Of a stretch of 64,000 bases of DNA, positions 1 to 13,380 are shown one piece after another; position 1 is the first letter of the stretch; each line of letters begins with the position of its first letter. The stretch lies in the NCBI GenBank assembly GCA_011319805.1, contig SJRY01000229.1, positions 558,001 through 622,000 on the forward strand, written 5' to 3'. Below the pieces are notes generated by a model. It ran no database searches. It was not told the origin of the DNA and worked only from the letters and a program-made list of their open reading frames with translations. The stretch comes from Macrocybe gigantea (Eukaryota; Basidiomycota; Agaricomycetes; Agaricales; Callistosporiaceae). The translations under genes and the position numbers were made by a program.

Positions 1-3000
1 ATTGCAAGCGCTCACCTTTGGTAATACCGGTGATATCACCGAGGGGAACTCGGGTATACAGCTTAACCTTTTCCAGGTTATAATCGTAGCTCTATCCTCA
101 GATAAAACAATCAGATGGAGACGCCATTGAGAAAAAGGATGAACTAACAATGATATATAGCGCTTTGACAGACTAGGAAAAGGAACACCTCAGCAGCGTG
201 ATATCAAATGGAAGTGGGGCCGCTTACCAAGAGCAAAATTTTTTCCTCAAACCTATCGCCTATCTTCGCATTCAGCTCTTCTGGTGAGAACAAAGTCCAG
301 CCAGAAAGCAGGCGTTCACCCTCGGGAAGCACCCGCGAGACCGAAGTGGCAATGGCCTCAGCGCGAATCTTTGACAGTCGGATCAGGTCCCGGGGATCCG
401 TGGACTGCAATTTATGCAGGAACTCTGAGAAAACGGAGATAGTACGGTAACCCAACATAAAGTCGATGACCGCTTGGGAGAACCAATCGCTAAACGTCGA
501 AGAATACATCCTGCCGTTGTCTGTTATTAGCGAGTTTTCACCTGTACGAAATGTTCCAGTACCTCGCGAGGGAATTTACACCGTCATTGAGCAGACCGCT
601 GAGGTCCCGCTTCCCTGTCCTGTAAATGCGAGCGTAAGCTCGCTCACAATACGCAGTGCTATCGAGATCTTTACCGGGTGAAATCGCCCTGTCCATCAAA
701 GATGCATCCTCGTCATTTGAACTTGCAATCAAGACATTAATGAATCCGACCTTGAGAGCAGATGTCCCTGCACTGTGAACAAGTCAACTCTTGTTCAAGA
801 TCACAGAGAAAGAACAATTACGCACTAGGCACGACTGATTGCATCACCGTTGTTTGCCCAGACTGAGAAAAATATCCATCGTCAAAATGCAGTATTCTCC
901 GGAGGGACCCCTCATTCACCATCATTGAATACGAGATCGGTCTCAGCCCGACCGTCTCCCTGAGGATTCAGGAGTGCCACCGCACCCAATTGCTTGTTTA
1001 GGATATGCCGCGCAAAAGCTGACTTTATAACAATTTGAATGATGGAACCTCAAAAGATACATCAAGCCTTTACCTGTACCACGTTCGTGCGGTCCAAACA
1101 GTCAATGCAATTGATGCGAAACGCGCCCTTCTGCTGTGACATGATTGTATTGTCGGATATCCAGAGATACCTGGTCACAAGTATAGTTGAAAAATTGTAC
1201 GCACTCAGATTGACGGGCCATACCCTTGATAGTCAAAGACCTTGTCCATTGACTCGATGAGTTTGCCTATGTTCTCGTACCTGCCGAAAGGTCAAATTGA
1301 GCGGGCGCGTGAAGAAAATGAGCACACTTCATTCCCCTGGTCTCCGTGTGGAAGTCGTATTCGTAGAATCTAGCGGTAAAAGTTTGAGCTGAAAAATGCC
1401 AGAGATACGGTGCTTCAAATTCTACCTTGCGTCCTTGCAATCGAATTCGTGCATATATTCCCGATATTCGCGTGAAATAATGCCTTCTTTGCCGTGTTGT
1501 TCTGCTAGGTTCATAACGGTCTACAGCACCATGAGGTCTGTAAAGATAGACTCGAGGAAACCCACAAGTGGACCATAAAGGGGAATAATTCGTTGGAAAT
1601 GTCGCTTCAAAGCATCGAGATGTTGAGCATGTGTTCTATCAGTTGCAAGCAATGGTGGTGGTTTAAGACTATATCCAGATTGCGTCCAGAACAAAGGAAC
1701 TAGCATATCATCATGATCCACACTCTGTTACTACCGGGTTCAAACACTCACTGGATCCACGAATTTGCACATAGGAGAATATATTTTGAACACCTAGCCG
1801 CTGTTCGTACAGTTTCCAGATCAACAATGTTGGAATCATGTATGGAGAAAGTTACCTCTACATGCATAATAGTCTCTGTTTCGACAAAATTTGCAACATG
1901 CGCGTCATCGTCGATGCCTCGCCGCTGATAACGCAGACCAGCTCGTTGCCTCGACCTGCGAGAAACAATGATATAATCCACAAGGGTATCGTCGTCGTGT
2001 GTGACTGGCCCTGGAGGGACATTAAACTGGGCTACTTGGTAGTAACCTTGCATAATAGGTAGGACATATGAATGTAGCTATATCGGATGGTTAGCTGGAG
2101 GTGGAGCTGTGGTACGCAGGGCTTACGCCAGCATCAATGAAAGGCTGAGATAGCCATTCATTCCACCAGAAGCGCTTGTCGACCCGTCTCCAGAGAGGAA
2201 GTGTTGGATATGGCTCGCTCATTGCATCAATCTTTGCTCCATCAGCTGGACTGTTTGATCCGGAAGAAGATGCAGACTCTGGAGAGGGCAAGGCATTGAG
2301 ATCAGCCAAAAGGGCGTGCTCTCTTTGTGATTTCACGATCTGCTCCTGCTTATGCTGCAGAGACCGAGTAATGTCTGCCCGCATACTGAGTGGTGCCCTG
2401 TTGAACCACCTGCCAGAATTACCGCTCACCGAACGTGTACGCAAAATACATCCCTGCTTTCGTGAACTCTTTGATGCATTCCCGCACTATCCTGTTCTCT
2501 AATTCCGAATTCTTGTCTTCTGTAGTTGGCGGCGGAGACGCCGAAGCTTCCAATATGGAGTCCAATACTTCCGACGGTTCCGCCTTTCCTTCATCTATAA
2601 TCTTTTCCAAAGACTGCCGCTCTTGAGTTGCAGACTCGGGGGACGGCGAGGACAGAGATTCTTGGCCGACCATTTTCGCAGGGAACTGGGAGACACGCTT
2701 GGAAAGCCTACCCCAAAAGGACAAGCGCGACATCAACGTCTTCGCGATCGAAGAATTCGTCCCCGAGTCGGTCGAAGATGGGGTTGACAGGTCAGAGGCG
2801 ACCGACTGAGGAGAAGACGGTCTCTCGGTGTCATCAAAGTTCTGAGCCACCGGTGACATGAATTTCACTTGGGGTTCTGGTGAGAACTGTACGCGCGGAC
2901 CGGGGGACTTTGCAGGAACGGACTGGTTAGGGTCGACATCGTCAACGTCCGCCGAGGACACTGAATCCGCTTTCTCATGCTTAGGCAGCAGAGAAGGGCG

Positions 3001-3705
3001 TGCAAGCATAGCGTTCCGAGACGCTATCGTGTTCAGAGTCGTCCTGGCGCGATCTTCCACCAATGGTATGGCGGAAACGCCTTTCACACCGTATACAGTA
3101 TGATTAGCATCGATGACTATGATGGGAACACCTTCAGTCTAGAGATGCGGTAAAGGGCTCGCGAATGAAACGCACCGTTCCCAACTTCAGTCCTCGAAGT
3201 GATGACCAAGAGATAAGAAGCTTGACGCCGAGAAAGAAAGACGTATCTGTCAGTTAAACCGCTGAACCAAGCACAGAAAATACATAGATCTAATACCAGT
3301 GAAGAGCTCCAGAATACCAACGATGCCATAGACGATCACGCCCTCTTCCCAATCGACCCCATCGTCTTCACGTTGCTGGACTTCTTCAACCGTGACGGCT
3401 TGCCCCACGAGAGTTGGACGTACGGCACCGAATCAACGGCGACGGCCCAGAATATGCGGTCTGATCAACAAGCCCGATTTCGCCGCAATCAGCGCCAGGT
3501 GCTCGTGCGGACACGGATGTGGGACTGGGGGGACCTTGTACTTGGGCTGCAGACCAGGCGTATGGAGGGACACAGGGTTTAGGTGCGGAAGGTTCTGTGC
3601 GCTGCCTGCGGCGGAGGATGCAGGCGATCTCCCGACAACGAATGGCTTAAGGTTGGACGCCTTGGCGAACAGACGCTTGACTGCGTCAGATTGCTCTCGG
3701 AACAT
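1..3705 (-). CDS. Sac-domain phosphoinositide phosphatase (3' end outside window)
   Basis: Multi-exon gene read right to left; its C-terminus runs off the left edge. The Sac catalytic signature reads RINCIDCLDRTNVVQ (CX5R, about 1073-1118) and is followed by an intron and then LNKQLGAVALLNP. Upstream exons give the N-terminal Sac block (YLLVITSRTEVG near 3190), RRVDKRFWWNEWLSQPFIDAG, LHSYVLPIMQGYYQ and IVSRRSRQRAGLRYQRRG. Downstream are RTGKRDLSGLLNDGVNSLARY and an hSac2-like tail (YDYNLEKVKLYTRVPLGDIT near 25-80). Family role: removal of phosphates from membrane phosphoinositides at the cytosolic face of membranes. About 150 residues of Ser/Pro-rich low-complexity sequence (about 2480-3040) interrupt the Sac domain. 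The start is the ATG at 3705 (MFREQSDAVKRLF). The layout fits Sac2/INPP5F-like fungal proteins better than Sac1, because no terminal membrane anchor is visible, but the end is missing. Confidence 0.88.
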
Positions 3706-4099
3706 GGTCTGTCGGTGCGTCCCTGACGAGCGGAATGTGCACCGCGGCGAAGGGGAGCATGCAGCACAAGAAGGTCGAATGACGTCTGACTGATGCGGGA
3801 CAACAAACACATGTCGAATACGTTACTCGAATACAGGTACATCACAACTACTCCACAGACGGTAGTGTACGTGCTACTTCTGATACATATCGCTGGCCCC
3901 GGTAGTCTAAAGAAGATAAAGGCAGAAAGAAAAAGAGGTGCACGGGTAATTAAAGATTTTTTTTGTGAAAGGCTAGCATGAAAGAGGAACAAGGTCCAAT
4001 CGATAGCAGGCGAAGACAGCGATGAACGGCTGAAGGAGAGAATGTACGGTACACAATATAGCAGCGACTGTTCTTAGCACAAGGGTGCGTCGCCATTGT
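3706..4099. other. Intergenic spacer upstream of the Sac phosphatase
   Basis: This 394-bp gap lies between the start of the Sac gene and the stop of the transcription factor gene, both on the minus strand. It should hold the Sac promoter and the 3' UTR of the regulator. It has short T-rich and A-rich tracts but no gene or named site. Confidence 0.5.
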
Positions 4100-7000
4100 T
4101 CATGATGAAAATCGTTGGGAAGAGGTCTGTTCGTTCTCTTGGGATGTTTGACTGATGTTGCTTTGCTGTTGCAATCGGTGCTGGAAAGCCGCAAGGGTGG
4201 CTGCAGCGACTTGCTCGCCGTTCGACGTCGCAGAGGTCGCAGATCCTGAAGCGTGGTTCGAGAATCGAGAAAAGAATGCGTCCCATTGCCCTGGTCACGA
4301 CGTCGACGTCAGGTCAACATAATCTCCAAGCCCGGGGCATAACCAAACTCACCCCAATCGAACATGCCCCCAGGGATCCCCTCCAAAAATCCCGTGTCGG
4401 CCATGGCAAACTCTTGCAACGTGTTTACGCCTTGCGGCACATCCAGAACGTTTATTACCTGTACAGTGCCGGGCGTCTGCGCGTTGACGTTCATCGTCGG
4501 ATTCACGTTCGTATATTCCCCTGTTCTTCGTCCGATCGGCGTAATTGTACCCCTTGAGAAGGTGTGGGTGGCTGCTGCACAGAAGTCGATCCAGGACTGC
4601 CGCCTTGTTGGCTAGCTGTCGACCGCATGAATGAGGACGACGGCCCAACGGACGGCGCATCAATGGCATCGACGGTGATGATGAAGCGGAAAGGTCATGT
4701 GGCAATGGGGGAGCGAAGGATGAAGAAGTGGATAACAAGGAGACGCGATCACGATCATTCAGAGCCCCAGATGCGGAAGTAGCAGACACAGCAGGTGCTG
4801 ATGTCGTCTCACCTGTATCAGACTCCGACCGAATCACAATTCCAGGCGCAAGATCCTTGAAGTCACCTTCTCTCGCCGCCTTTCCGTGTGCTATGAACAC
4901 GCCTGCTCCGGGTCTCGTGGGATCCTTCTTGTAGTCCAAATTCACTGGAGGCTTCGTCGTCACACCACCTGTTGGATTAAGGGCAGGTGTTTCTAGTGGC
5001 AGTTGAGGGCCTTGAGTAGCTTCGTAGAGAAGAGCGATGATTTCCGCGGTCTGTTTGTGTAACCATGTCAGTAAAGAGCTCTATCAGGCGTGCCAGCCTG
5101 GTCTAAACAGTAAACGGGAACCGGCCTTGCGTCTAGCTGACATGTGGTCAGGTGAGATTGACCCTTCCCATCTCCGTACACAGTCCCTGAGCTTCCGCAG
5201 CTTGGCAGCCGCATCGCTGTCCTTCCGGCGCGCCCATGTATGGTACTAATATCACAGAGATGAGTAAATCCAAGCTGAACATGATATCCGGCTGGATCCC
5301 CTACCTGCACTAGCGCGCACGACGTTGAGGCATAAGCAACAATTAGCCAAACGTCATATATGCGCTCGTTCGCGTCCAGCCAATCATGGCGTCTCCGGTT
5401 AGAGCCACTAGAGCGCTCCATTGTTCTACCGTCAGGCCGAATTTGAGGTGTGTTGGACACGAGTAGCTGATTCGCATGAATACGCGCCAAAACATCATGC
5501 ATACGCAGGAGTACAACAAATGCAACAATCCTAGATAAGATCAATGAGCAGGCGATCCGAATAAAGAGAGGCACGTTCACAGGCGAGTAATGAATTTGCT
5601 ATCAAAAACTTACCTGCATTCCGAGGCGATTCGGGGCCTCGGAACTTGAGGTGGTCTGGCAACCCCGCTTTCCACGCCTCCATGTCCGCAAGAAGGGAGT
5701 AAAGTGTCTCATCAGTCGCAAATGTCAGTCCAGAAGGGCTGTGATCGATGAGACGTGAGAAAGATTGTTTTTTTTTGGTGAGAGTGCAGAGAGATGTCGG
5801 CATACCTGTAGATAGTCTTTAAGACCCGGCCAAGAATGACGCTGAGGCGGACTAGTTCGTCCATGTACAGGTCACTCAAGTCTCCAGACGATGGCAAGCG
5901 AGCGTCGCAGTCCTGGACATCGATCATGTAAGGGTGGCCATATGCGAGACTGGTCCTGGGGACAAGTTACTGTAAGACTACGTCCGGCTGGACCTCGATA
6001 GACGTACCACCGGTCACTGATTAAACACGCTCCCCACAGTCGTCTTCGAAGTTCGATATTTTGTTTTACGGATTCCGCTCGGTGTAACCCAAGGTCCTGG
6101 GCCTGAGAAGGGTATTTAGATCCGTGGAGTCGCACCTCATCAATTTATGGTATAAGCGCACCATTCGAATAGCGGTGCCAAGGCGTATCCACAGACTTGA
6201 CAACGCGTTTGGAACAAACTGAGAATGACAATCTCCCGTCATGCACAAGATTAGAAGGGCTTGCACATTTGTTATCGATGCAGTTGAGAGGACGTCTTCG
6301 GCCTTGATGACGTTGTTTACTGTGTATCGGATGGCATCAAATATGGCTTGAGGCGTTTCCCGACGTGCAGCGGCAACGAGACACATGGAGTAGAGCAAGA
6401 TCGGCGGGGGGTTCTGAGTGGCAAGAAATTCGGCTTGCGTGACGATGGGAAGCGTAGAAGCGACGTCAGTGAAGTAGGCATTGACCAGCTGCTCGATGAC
6501 ATCGCGTTCGATGCGTAGATCGATCGGTTTGGGATGAGAGACGCGCGACTCATCGATGGCGGGCTTCTGGACGCGGATAAGGCCATCACCGACCTTGCTG
6601 ACCTCGAAAGTGTGATGATAGCGCTGATCGTAGTTTTCGTATATTCGAGACGAGATGGTGGCTTGAGAATGGAGGAGGTGGGCAGCAGACGTAGGTCCTG
6701 ATCGGTCATATGAGACTGAACACGGCGATTATTCCCCGCCAAAGGCTGGGAATGCAGAAGATCTGAAACGCGGACATACCGTAAACACTGGTTTGGGCAT
6801 CTGCCGGGGGGGTATGTTGCTTTGGCCCGAATCCGGTTTTCCTTTTCGGCAGCCGCGGCAGCAGCAGCAGCAGACTCTTCCTCTATTTTCTTTTTCTTGA
6901 AGCGAGTCTCCGTAATAGGAAGAAAAAAAGTGCATTCAAAGCCATACTGCTTGCAGTGTTGGCAAGCTGGAGGATCCTAAGAGACCAAGCGTGAGGCGAG

Positions 7001-7871
7001 TCGCGATGGGATGGAAGACTGATTGCCTACGGCGTCAGGAATAATATCACATCTAATCTTCCTCGTACGACACGAGTCGCAGGCACGTTGCTAATGTGCG
7101 AAACAGCTTAGACGGCAGGGAAGCGGGAAAAATCGCCCGCGGCACGAAGGGGCAGACGGCGGGGGAAAAAAAAAACTCACCGTTTTGGTGCGCTTTTTGA
7201 TGTCGACAATAACAGGCGAGTGTTGCGATCCGGAAGCGTGTGGTGCCTCGGGGCCTGATGGCGTAGTCTCATCGTCCGAGGTTTTATCGCCCTTGCGGCC
7301 GCTGTCTAGCGTCGACTTGCGCTTGCGTTTGGTGCCCATGAGAGACTGATGGGCGGAAGGGGAGCCGGTAGCAGCAGGGGATTCTGGCGCGCCTGAGGGA
7401 CGCGGCGGGGCGTACATCATGACGGGCTGTGGTGTGTACTGGTAGGAATACGCGTGGTGCGGGTACTGCATAGGATACGCATACTGCGGAGGCGGTGGGT
7501 GGGCTGGAATGGCTGGATGGGCGGGGTTGATGGGCGGCGATGGTTGCTGGGAGTACGGGGGGTGCTGCGGGTGTTGTGGCGGATAAGGGGGCCATAAGCG
7601 GGATTCATTAGGGCGTAGTGGTAAGGCGGGAGGATAGGGCCCCTTGGCGGGAAAGGTGGCGGGGTAGGGGCGGCTGGGGTGCGGGTGAGCGGGAGGACAT
7701 GAGTCGGCGCGTAGACTTACATGGAGACGGCGGCTTTGGCTTTTGGGCGTCGGGCTTCCTGTGCCGGGCCCTCCTGGTGGTGGTCGGCTTGGAAGATGGC
7801 TGCGGAGTCGGCGAGTGCGGCTGAGGCGGCAGCGGGGCCTTGTTAGTGGTTTCGTCCGGAGATGGACTCAT
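4100..7871 (-). CDS. Zn2Cys6 fungal-specific transcription factor
   Basis: Nuclear DNA-binding regulator. The Zn2Cys6 cluster is split by an intron: RACDSCRTRKIRCD (7033-7085) continues into DPPACQHCKQYGFEC (about 6930-6980), followed by a basic linker FKKKK and an alanine run encoded by CAG-type repeats (about 6855-6885). The N-terminus is very rich in Pro, Gln, His and Tyr. The fungal_trans middle homology region is clear, with LGLHRAESVKQNIELRRRLW (about 6035-6095) and YMIDVQDCDARLP (about 5890-5930). The C-terminus is Gln/Ser-rich and ends at the stop 4100-4102. The start is the ATG at 7871 (MSPSPDETTNK), with an intron after about 50 codons whose splice signals restore the proline-rich frame. 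The target genes cannot be told from sequence; no pathway genes flank it. Confidence 0.87.
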
Positions 7872-10426
7872 TCCTCTACGTTATATCTCTTTCCCTTTTT
7901 TGCTTTTCGCCCTTTTTTTCCTTTTGCTTTATAAAATTTTTGGAGATGTTTTCTTGGACGTCCCTCCGGATGTTTGGGGATCACAATTCGCCCTATGTGA
8001 AGGCGTAAATATGCTTAGCTAAAAAAACTCGTTATCGTCCGTGCTGTTTCCAACTCTCTGTCCAAGTCCGAGTCCTTTATTGCGAACTCGCGTGCATCGC
8101 CGTGGCCTGGATCAGTAAATTTCGTAGAGCGTCAATGCGGACGGGATAAACCATCTCACCTCGAGGATTTCAAACAAAGTGGAGGATCTCTTGCCGAGCT
8201 AGGGATGCTCACAAGGCGTGTGGGAGCCGAGTTTTTAGACTTGAAGCTCCGACTCAATTCTAACCTCCGCGAGCCCTGCCGATCTCAAGATTCCATCCCC
8301 GTTCTACCGGCAAATTCTTTTTTCACAACAATGACAAACCATCCGCCTATGTCGTCCATGTTGCACCGAACCTGGACCAAACAGGAACTAGAAAGAATCA
8401 AGCCTTGGAGAATTATCCCCTTGTCCCTCGGAAAAAAAATAATGGACGTCCACATTCAATCAATGAATGGCTGCGAAATGTCAGACAGGCTCAGACCTCG
8501 GCCGCGACCGCTTAGCGTGACATTGACTGGCTGAATTGATGGCGTCACAGGAACGCGCACTAACGGACAAATCCAACAAATCCTCCATTCTATATCAAAT
8601 TCATTTTATAATTCCGGCGGTACTACATAGGCATGTCTTGTCAGGTCTCGACGCTTAGCCTTGCCTTGCGTCGCGAATGACGCGTTAGCACGCGCAGAGG
8701 GACGAGGCTCAAACGCTTGCGCTGTGACGAGGACTCGCGATTCTCAATTCTGACAAGATCAAACTATCAATTCGACCTCGCAACCCTGTATAGTATCGGC
8801 GCCCGATTCATTGACCCGAACCGATCCCCGAATACGTCAGTCAATTCAATCGACAGGTCCAAGGAAGGTGGTGAGTGCATACCTACCAACATACCCAGTT
8901 GATATCCTTGGGGGAGGCAAACCACCGCCATTACACGCGACCGTGAGTCACATCTCCATTTCCATGGTCCATAGAGGAAAAATACGTTTGCAAATAACTT
9001 GTGTTTCTCACACGAAGGCGATTTCTGTCCAAATAGAAGGGTCTCACAGCCTCATGATTGTGGAGCCGCCGCTGACTCAAATCTCCACCTGCGTATTCGC
9101 AAAAACCCCTTAGGTCCACAAACAACAAGGGGGGTGACCCCAAATTGTTCGAGGAGGTACCTTATTCAAGTCGTCGATCAAGGAAATTTTTTTTGCATGG
9201 TTGTTTCAAAAAAAAAAAAAACAGACTTGTACTTGTCTTCTACAGCTTTCGACGTGCTGACACCCCCAAAAAATTTTTCCTTCCTTTCAGACAGCCGCGG
9301 ACTTCACATAAGCTGGTGTTCACATGGGCAAGAAGAAAAGAATTTTAATTTCAGGAAAACGCCGCCAGGACTTGCACGCTCACCCAGCCAATCATGAAGA
9401 AACCGCTGACGGGCCTTTTGACCGACGTCGAACTGGCATATTCTGTACGAAACCTCGGCCTAACGTCTTCATTTAGCCAAGAGAGGATCTACGCTTTAGA
9501 TGAATGGCAATTCCTTTGAAACGCCGGGGCGTCGAGTGACCCCCTAACGAGGGACGTATGTCGAGGCTCGCGCCATTCTGAAAGGTGCAGACCTCGCCAA
9601 TCGACGTAAGGACGACCAGACCAGGTCGATGTATTCAACCGCTCGGAGTCGATACCACACAACAACAACACGCCGCAATACCCGACCGACCTCTCGCAAG
9701 TCACAGAAATACCGATTGTTCCGAACTTCGCCTGCATGTGCGAAAGACAAATGAAGTTTAGCCCCATCCTTACAAAGTACGCTTCCTTTCTCCGACTTGC
9801 CCGTCCAGCCACGCGGAAGCGCCGCGGCCAAATGTGAGGAAATCGTTATTTCAACAAAAATCGCCATTGGTTTCCTCCCAAATGGTTTCCCCTAGTAGCA
9901 AACTGGTAATGCCTCCCTCTGCTGAATGGCCTTGAAGGAGCGGTGCTCCACACCTTCTATGGATTAAAAAAAGGCGGAACGGCATCCGGCGGATCACCGT
10001 GTGCGTCCGATCCCGCCAATTAGTGGCGTCGCGAAGAGCATACCAATCATCTGTCACTTAAGGAAATTTTGTGAAAATGAAGTTCATTCGAATTAATTCT
10101 ACGTTGTACCTATGCATAAAGTGACCAAATTTATAGAAGGCGTCAATGACGGAGAAGACCATAGTTCCCCATTGCATCTATAACGAATAGATGGAACCTG
10201 AATGATGCATGGAAAATGCAGAAAGCCCTGATAACGATGAGAAAAGAAGGGAAGACTGATGAAAGGAGAGAAGGGGTGCAAAGCCATCGAAAAAAAAAAA
10301 AGGAATCTTCAGAACCGCAAAAACCATGGCATGAGCGAAAAGGACGTGCGTGGAAAAGAAAGGAAGAATGAGACGCCGCGAGGTACCTAGAAAAAAGGGG
10401 GAGAGGGTCAAAGACAGCCAGAAGAA
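7872..10426. other. Long gene-free region upstream of the Zn2Cys6 regulator
   Basis: This 2.55-kb stretch lies between the regulator start and the 3' end of the ERF2-like gene. Short ORFs exist on both strands, but none gives a recognisable protein or a coherent exon series. There is a T-rich block just upstream of the regulator start (about 7885-7945) and a 14-A run near 9208-9221. It probably holds a long promoter and 5' leader; a non-coding RNA or an unrecognised gene cannot be excluded. Confidence 0.45.
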
Positions 10427-13232
10427 TCAGCTCGTCTTTTCCCTGTCCAAGGCCCCATGCCCATGCCCATTCCCATTCCTAATAAAGGGCGCGAATGCAG
10501 GCCCCATGACCTGCACCTCATCCTGATTCCCACCGTCTTGCAGTCCAGGAGCGCCAGCGCCACCAGCGGACAGCATACCTGGGTTGATCCGCCTCTTGTC
10601 CTCTGTCGCCGCACCAGCTGCATCCAACCACGAATACCCCGGAGGCTTACACAGCGCAGCGGCAAAATTTCTCCACCATGAGCCGAGCGAGAATGGGTTA
10701 GGCGGAGCCGCTTTTGGGTCGATGTCTCTATGAGCCTGGTTTCGTATCTGGCGATTCCGAAAAATGGTCAGTCAATCTTTTTCGTAAACAGAGCCGTGGC
10801 GGCCGCTAGAATAAGAAAAAGGAAAGGTCGAAATATCTCATATTTGAACAAGCCCGAACCCATCGCACTCCCGTCATGACTCGTCATCCGGCGTCTCAGG
10901 CGCGTTACGGATTTAGGCACAGACTTCGAGTGAGCGTATGAGCTAACCCTTCATCATCCTCGATCGGCAAGCAGAGCAGGGCCCAGCAATTCAATGGGAC
11001 ACGCGGCATCAAGGGAAAAAGAAGTGACGAGTGACGATGCAGGAAAGTGCATTCATGATCGCATCAGATAAAAAGGTTTCAGAAAAGGGTCGCGAAGACA
11101 TGGTAAAGTGCCGCTTGCTAGGAGAACAAAAGTTGTGATGGTGATGCCTACCTGCTCAATCGTAGTGACATTCAATAATAGCAACTAAGCGATTGAATTC
11201 AGACCATGCGAAAGGATGATGGTCGGAAGCACTCACTCGTACATGATATGCTAATAAAGCAGAGACGGGCCATATCACGACGATGGCCAAGCAGAACGCG
11301 ATTGCGCTACCTACACCTAGGGAGCTCGACAAGGCGTGTCGAAATTTGATATGATCTCGTCGGGTGAGCAGATATAAGTGGAAAGCAGATGTGCAAATAA
11401 CCAGAATCAAGGTCAGAGTCTGAGGTCTGATTAATTGCCAAGAAAGGGACCATAAACGACGAAGTCGCACCGCAGATAATAAAAGAGCGAAAAAGGTCGT
11501 ATAATTACGTCGGCCAACACAATTGTTGATCCATTGACAGTGATGGTCACATAAATCGACACAATTGTCACACTGCCCCGCTATAAGCATCCGCAAGCAA
11601 CTATTGAAAGGATTTGCACACACCATTTTGCAATGGCTCGATCTTGGAGGTCTATATGTTCGGCAGGTAGGGCAGTATTTTACCCGAACGCTGTCCCCAT
11701 TTACAGTTGAGTAAATTTCATGAAGGAGATAGTAGCAACAGTTAACGCACATTTCGTCACGGACTTTTAAATCTCGAGGCATTGGTGCGCGTAGAGTCCC
11801 ATCTCCGGGAGATGAAGGGGGATATGGGGGATCTGGATCAAGGTCCCTGGGCAAAATGCCGGGATCAGTGAATGCCTATGAACGTCAGCTTCAACAATTG
11901 GGAATTGGGACGGTATAAAAGCGCAGATTACCGTTGTGAGCATAGAGGATGCGACGATGAGGGCCATGTATGCGCCTATGACGGGCACGGCGGGCGTAAC
12001 ATGTCTCCACCACCAAACGCAGGTCGTCCCAAACCAAATGCCAGCCAAGACTACGAGAATGCCAAAACTGGCAATAAAGGCCCATGGAGAATCGCCACCC
12101 GTGAGCAACTGGCCATTGAAAAAGAAACGATTGCGGGACGCGTGTCGCTCGTAGCGCCGCACTGGCTTGCCTTTCGAAGAGTAAAGAGGCATCCGGATCA
12201 GTGGAGGTTGCTCGGTAGAAGGAGGGGGAACAGGTATAAATGTTGGGGTTGGGGAAGGTGAATGCTGGGAAGACGAGGGAGTGGGGGAGGGCGACGGGTG
12301 GTAAGGGGAAGGAGAAGGGGAAGGAGGGTGGGCGTCTGAGTGGGATGAGAGCAGTTGAAAAGGAGACGAGGAATCTGCGGTGCGCTTGAAGGGGGATGTG
12401 GGACGTTCCTGTGCGGAAAAGGTGGATATTTTTCGATGGTGCTGGCTTTGGGACAAGGGTATAACTCCCCTTCGGCGCGTTCCTCGTCTATAACCCGGTG
12501 GTTACTCTCAAAGGTTTTCCGAATGGCAACGTCTGTCGCGGCGGCGTCATATTCGTTCCGAGAACTCGTTGATCTCCGTCTGAACGAGTCAAAACTCATA
12601 CCTCGGCCGAGATTGTTCCAAACTTTCTCGAGGCTAGTACGCACGGCGCGGGAGGCGCTGATGTTACTGGTGCTACCGCTTTTGATTGGTGATAGGGGCG
12701 TCGGCAGTATTTGACCAGCACGATCATGTCTGGGAGCGGTGACGGATGGGCGACGCGGCGACACGGGACCTCCGATGGGTAATAAAGGTTCCCTGCTCTG
12801 TTTTACACGCTTCAGGGTATTGAACTGTTGGAATCGCGGCTCAGAAGCGTTGAAGGAGTCTTGCACGGTCGCTCCCTCGTCAATAGAACTGTGCGTGATG
12901 GAGTGACGTCTCGGGGACGCGGCGACTGGCTCAAGTGGGTATGCGTCGTGATGGAATGACTGCTCAGGGTCCTGAGCAACGTCATGCACGGCATCATTCG
13001 TGGAAGAGGCGACGGACGACGGCCGCGAATACTGGGGCTGCTGGGACGGACGTGCGGGGCGGAAGAAAGAGGAGGAGGGCTGGATGCCGCCTGCGTGGGT
13101 GGAGCTGGGGAGGAAGGAGGCCTTGGTGGGTGACGTGGGCGCGACGGGATGCATGAAGGAGGTATTGCGGGCGAAGGAGGTGGCGGAGGGTGATGCAGGC
13201 GGTGACGACTGGAAGGAGTGTGCAAGTGACAT
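10427..13232 (-). CDS. ERF2: DHHC protein S-acyltransferase, Erf2 type
   Basis: Integral membrane palmitoyltransferase; the yeast relative acts with Erf4 at the ER/Golgi on Ras-type proteins. The Cys-rich catalytic domain reads [16 protein letters not shown] (about 11635-11685), an intron, then [20 protein letters not shown] (about 11510-11580), with an intact DHHC. Two hydrophobic helices precede it ([17 protein letters not shown] and [14 protein letters not shown]) and more follow. [16 protein letters not shown] between them is the Erf2-type loop. The N-terminal ~300 residues are long, Ser/Pro-rich and probably disordered. The C-terminus has [19 protein letters not shown] and then a Gly/His/Asn repeat encoded by a CCATGC-type hexamer run (about 10455-10480). 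The start is the ATG at 13232, 148 bp from the divergent PPAT gene. Confidence 0.92.
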
Positions 13233-13380
13233 TGGCTATATCACAAAAAAGAAATACAAAGAAACGAGCATCCCACAGCTTGCCTGATTTGGGCATTAGC
13301 TTGCAAATATTCCCACGGTCACAAATTATCACTTCATCTTATCTTATCTCCATAACTGACGTTTTCACTTAAGCGCCATC

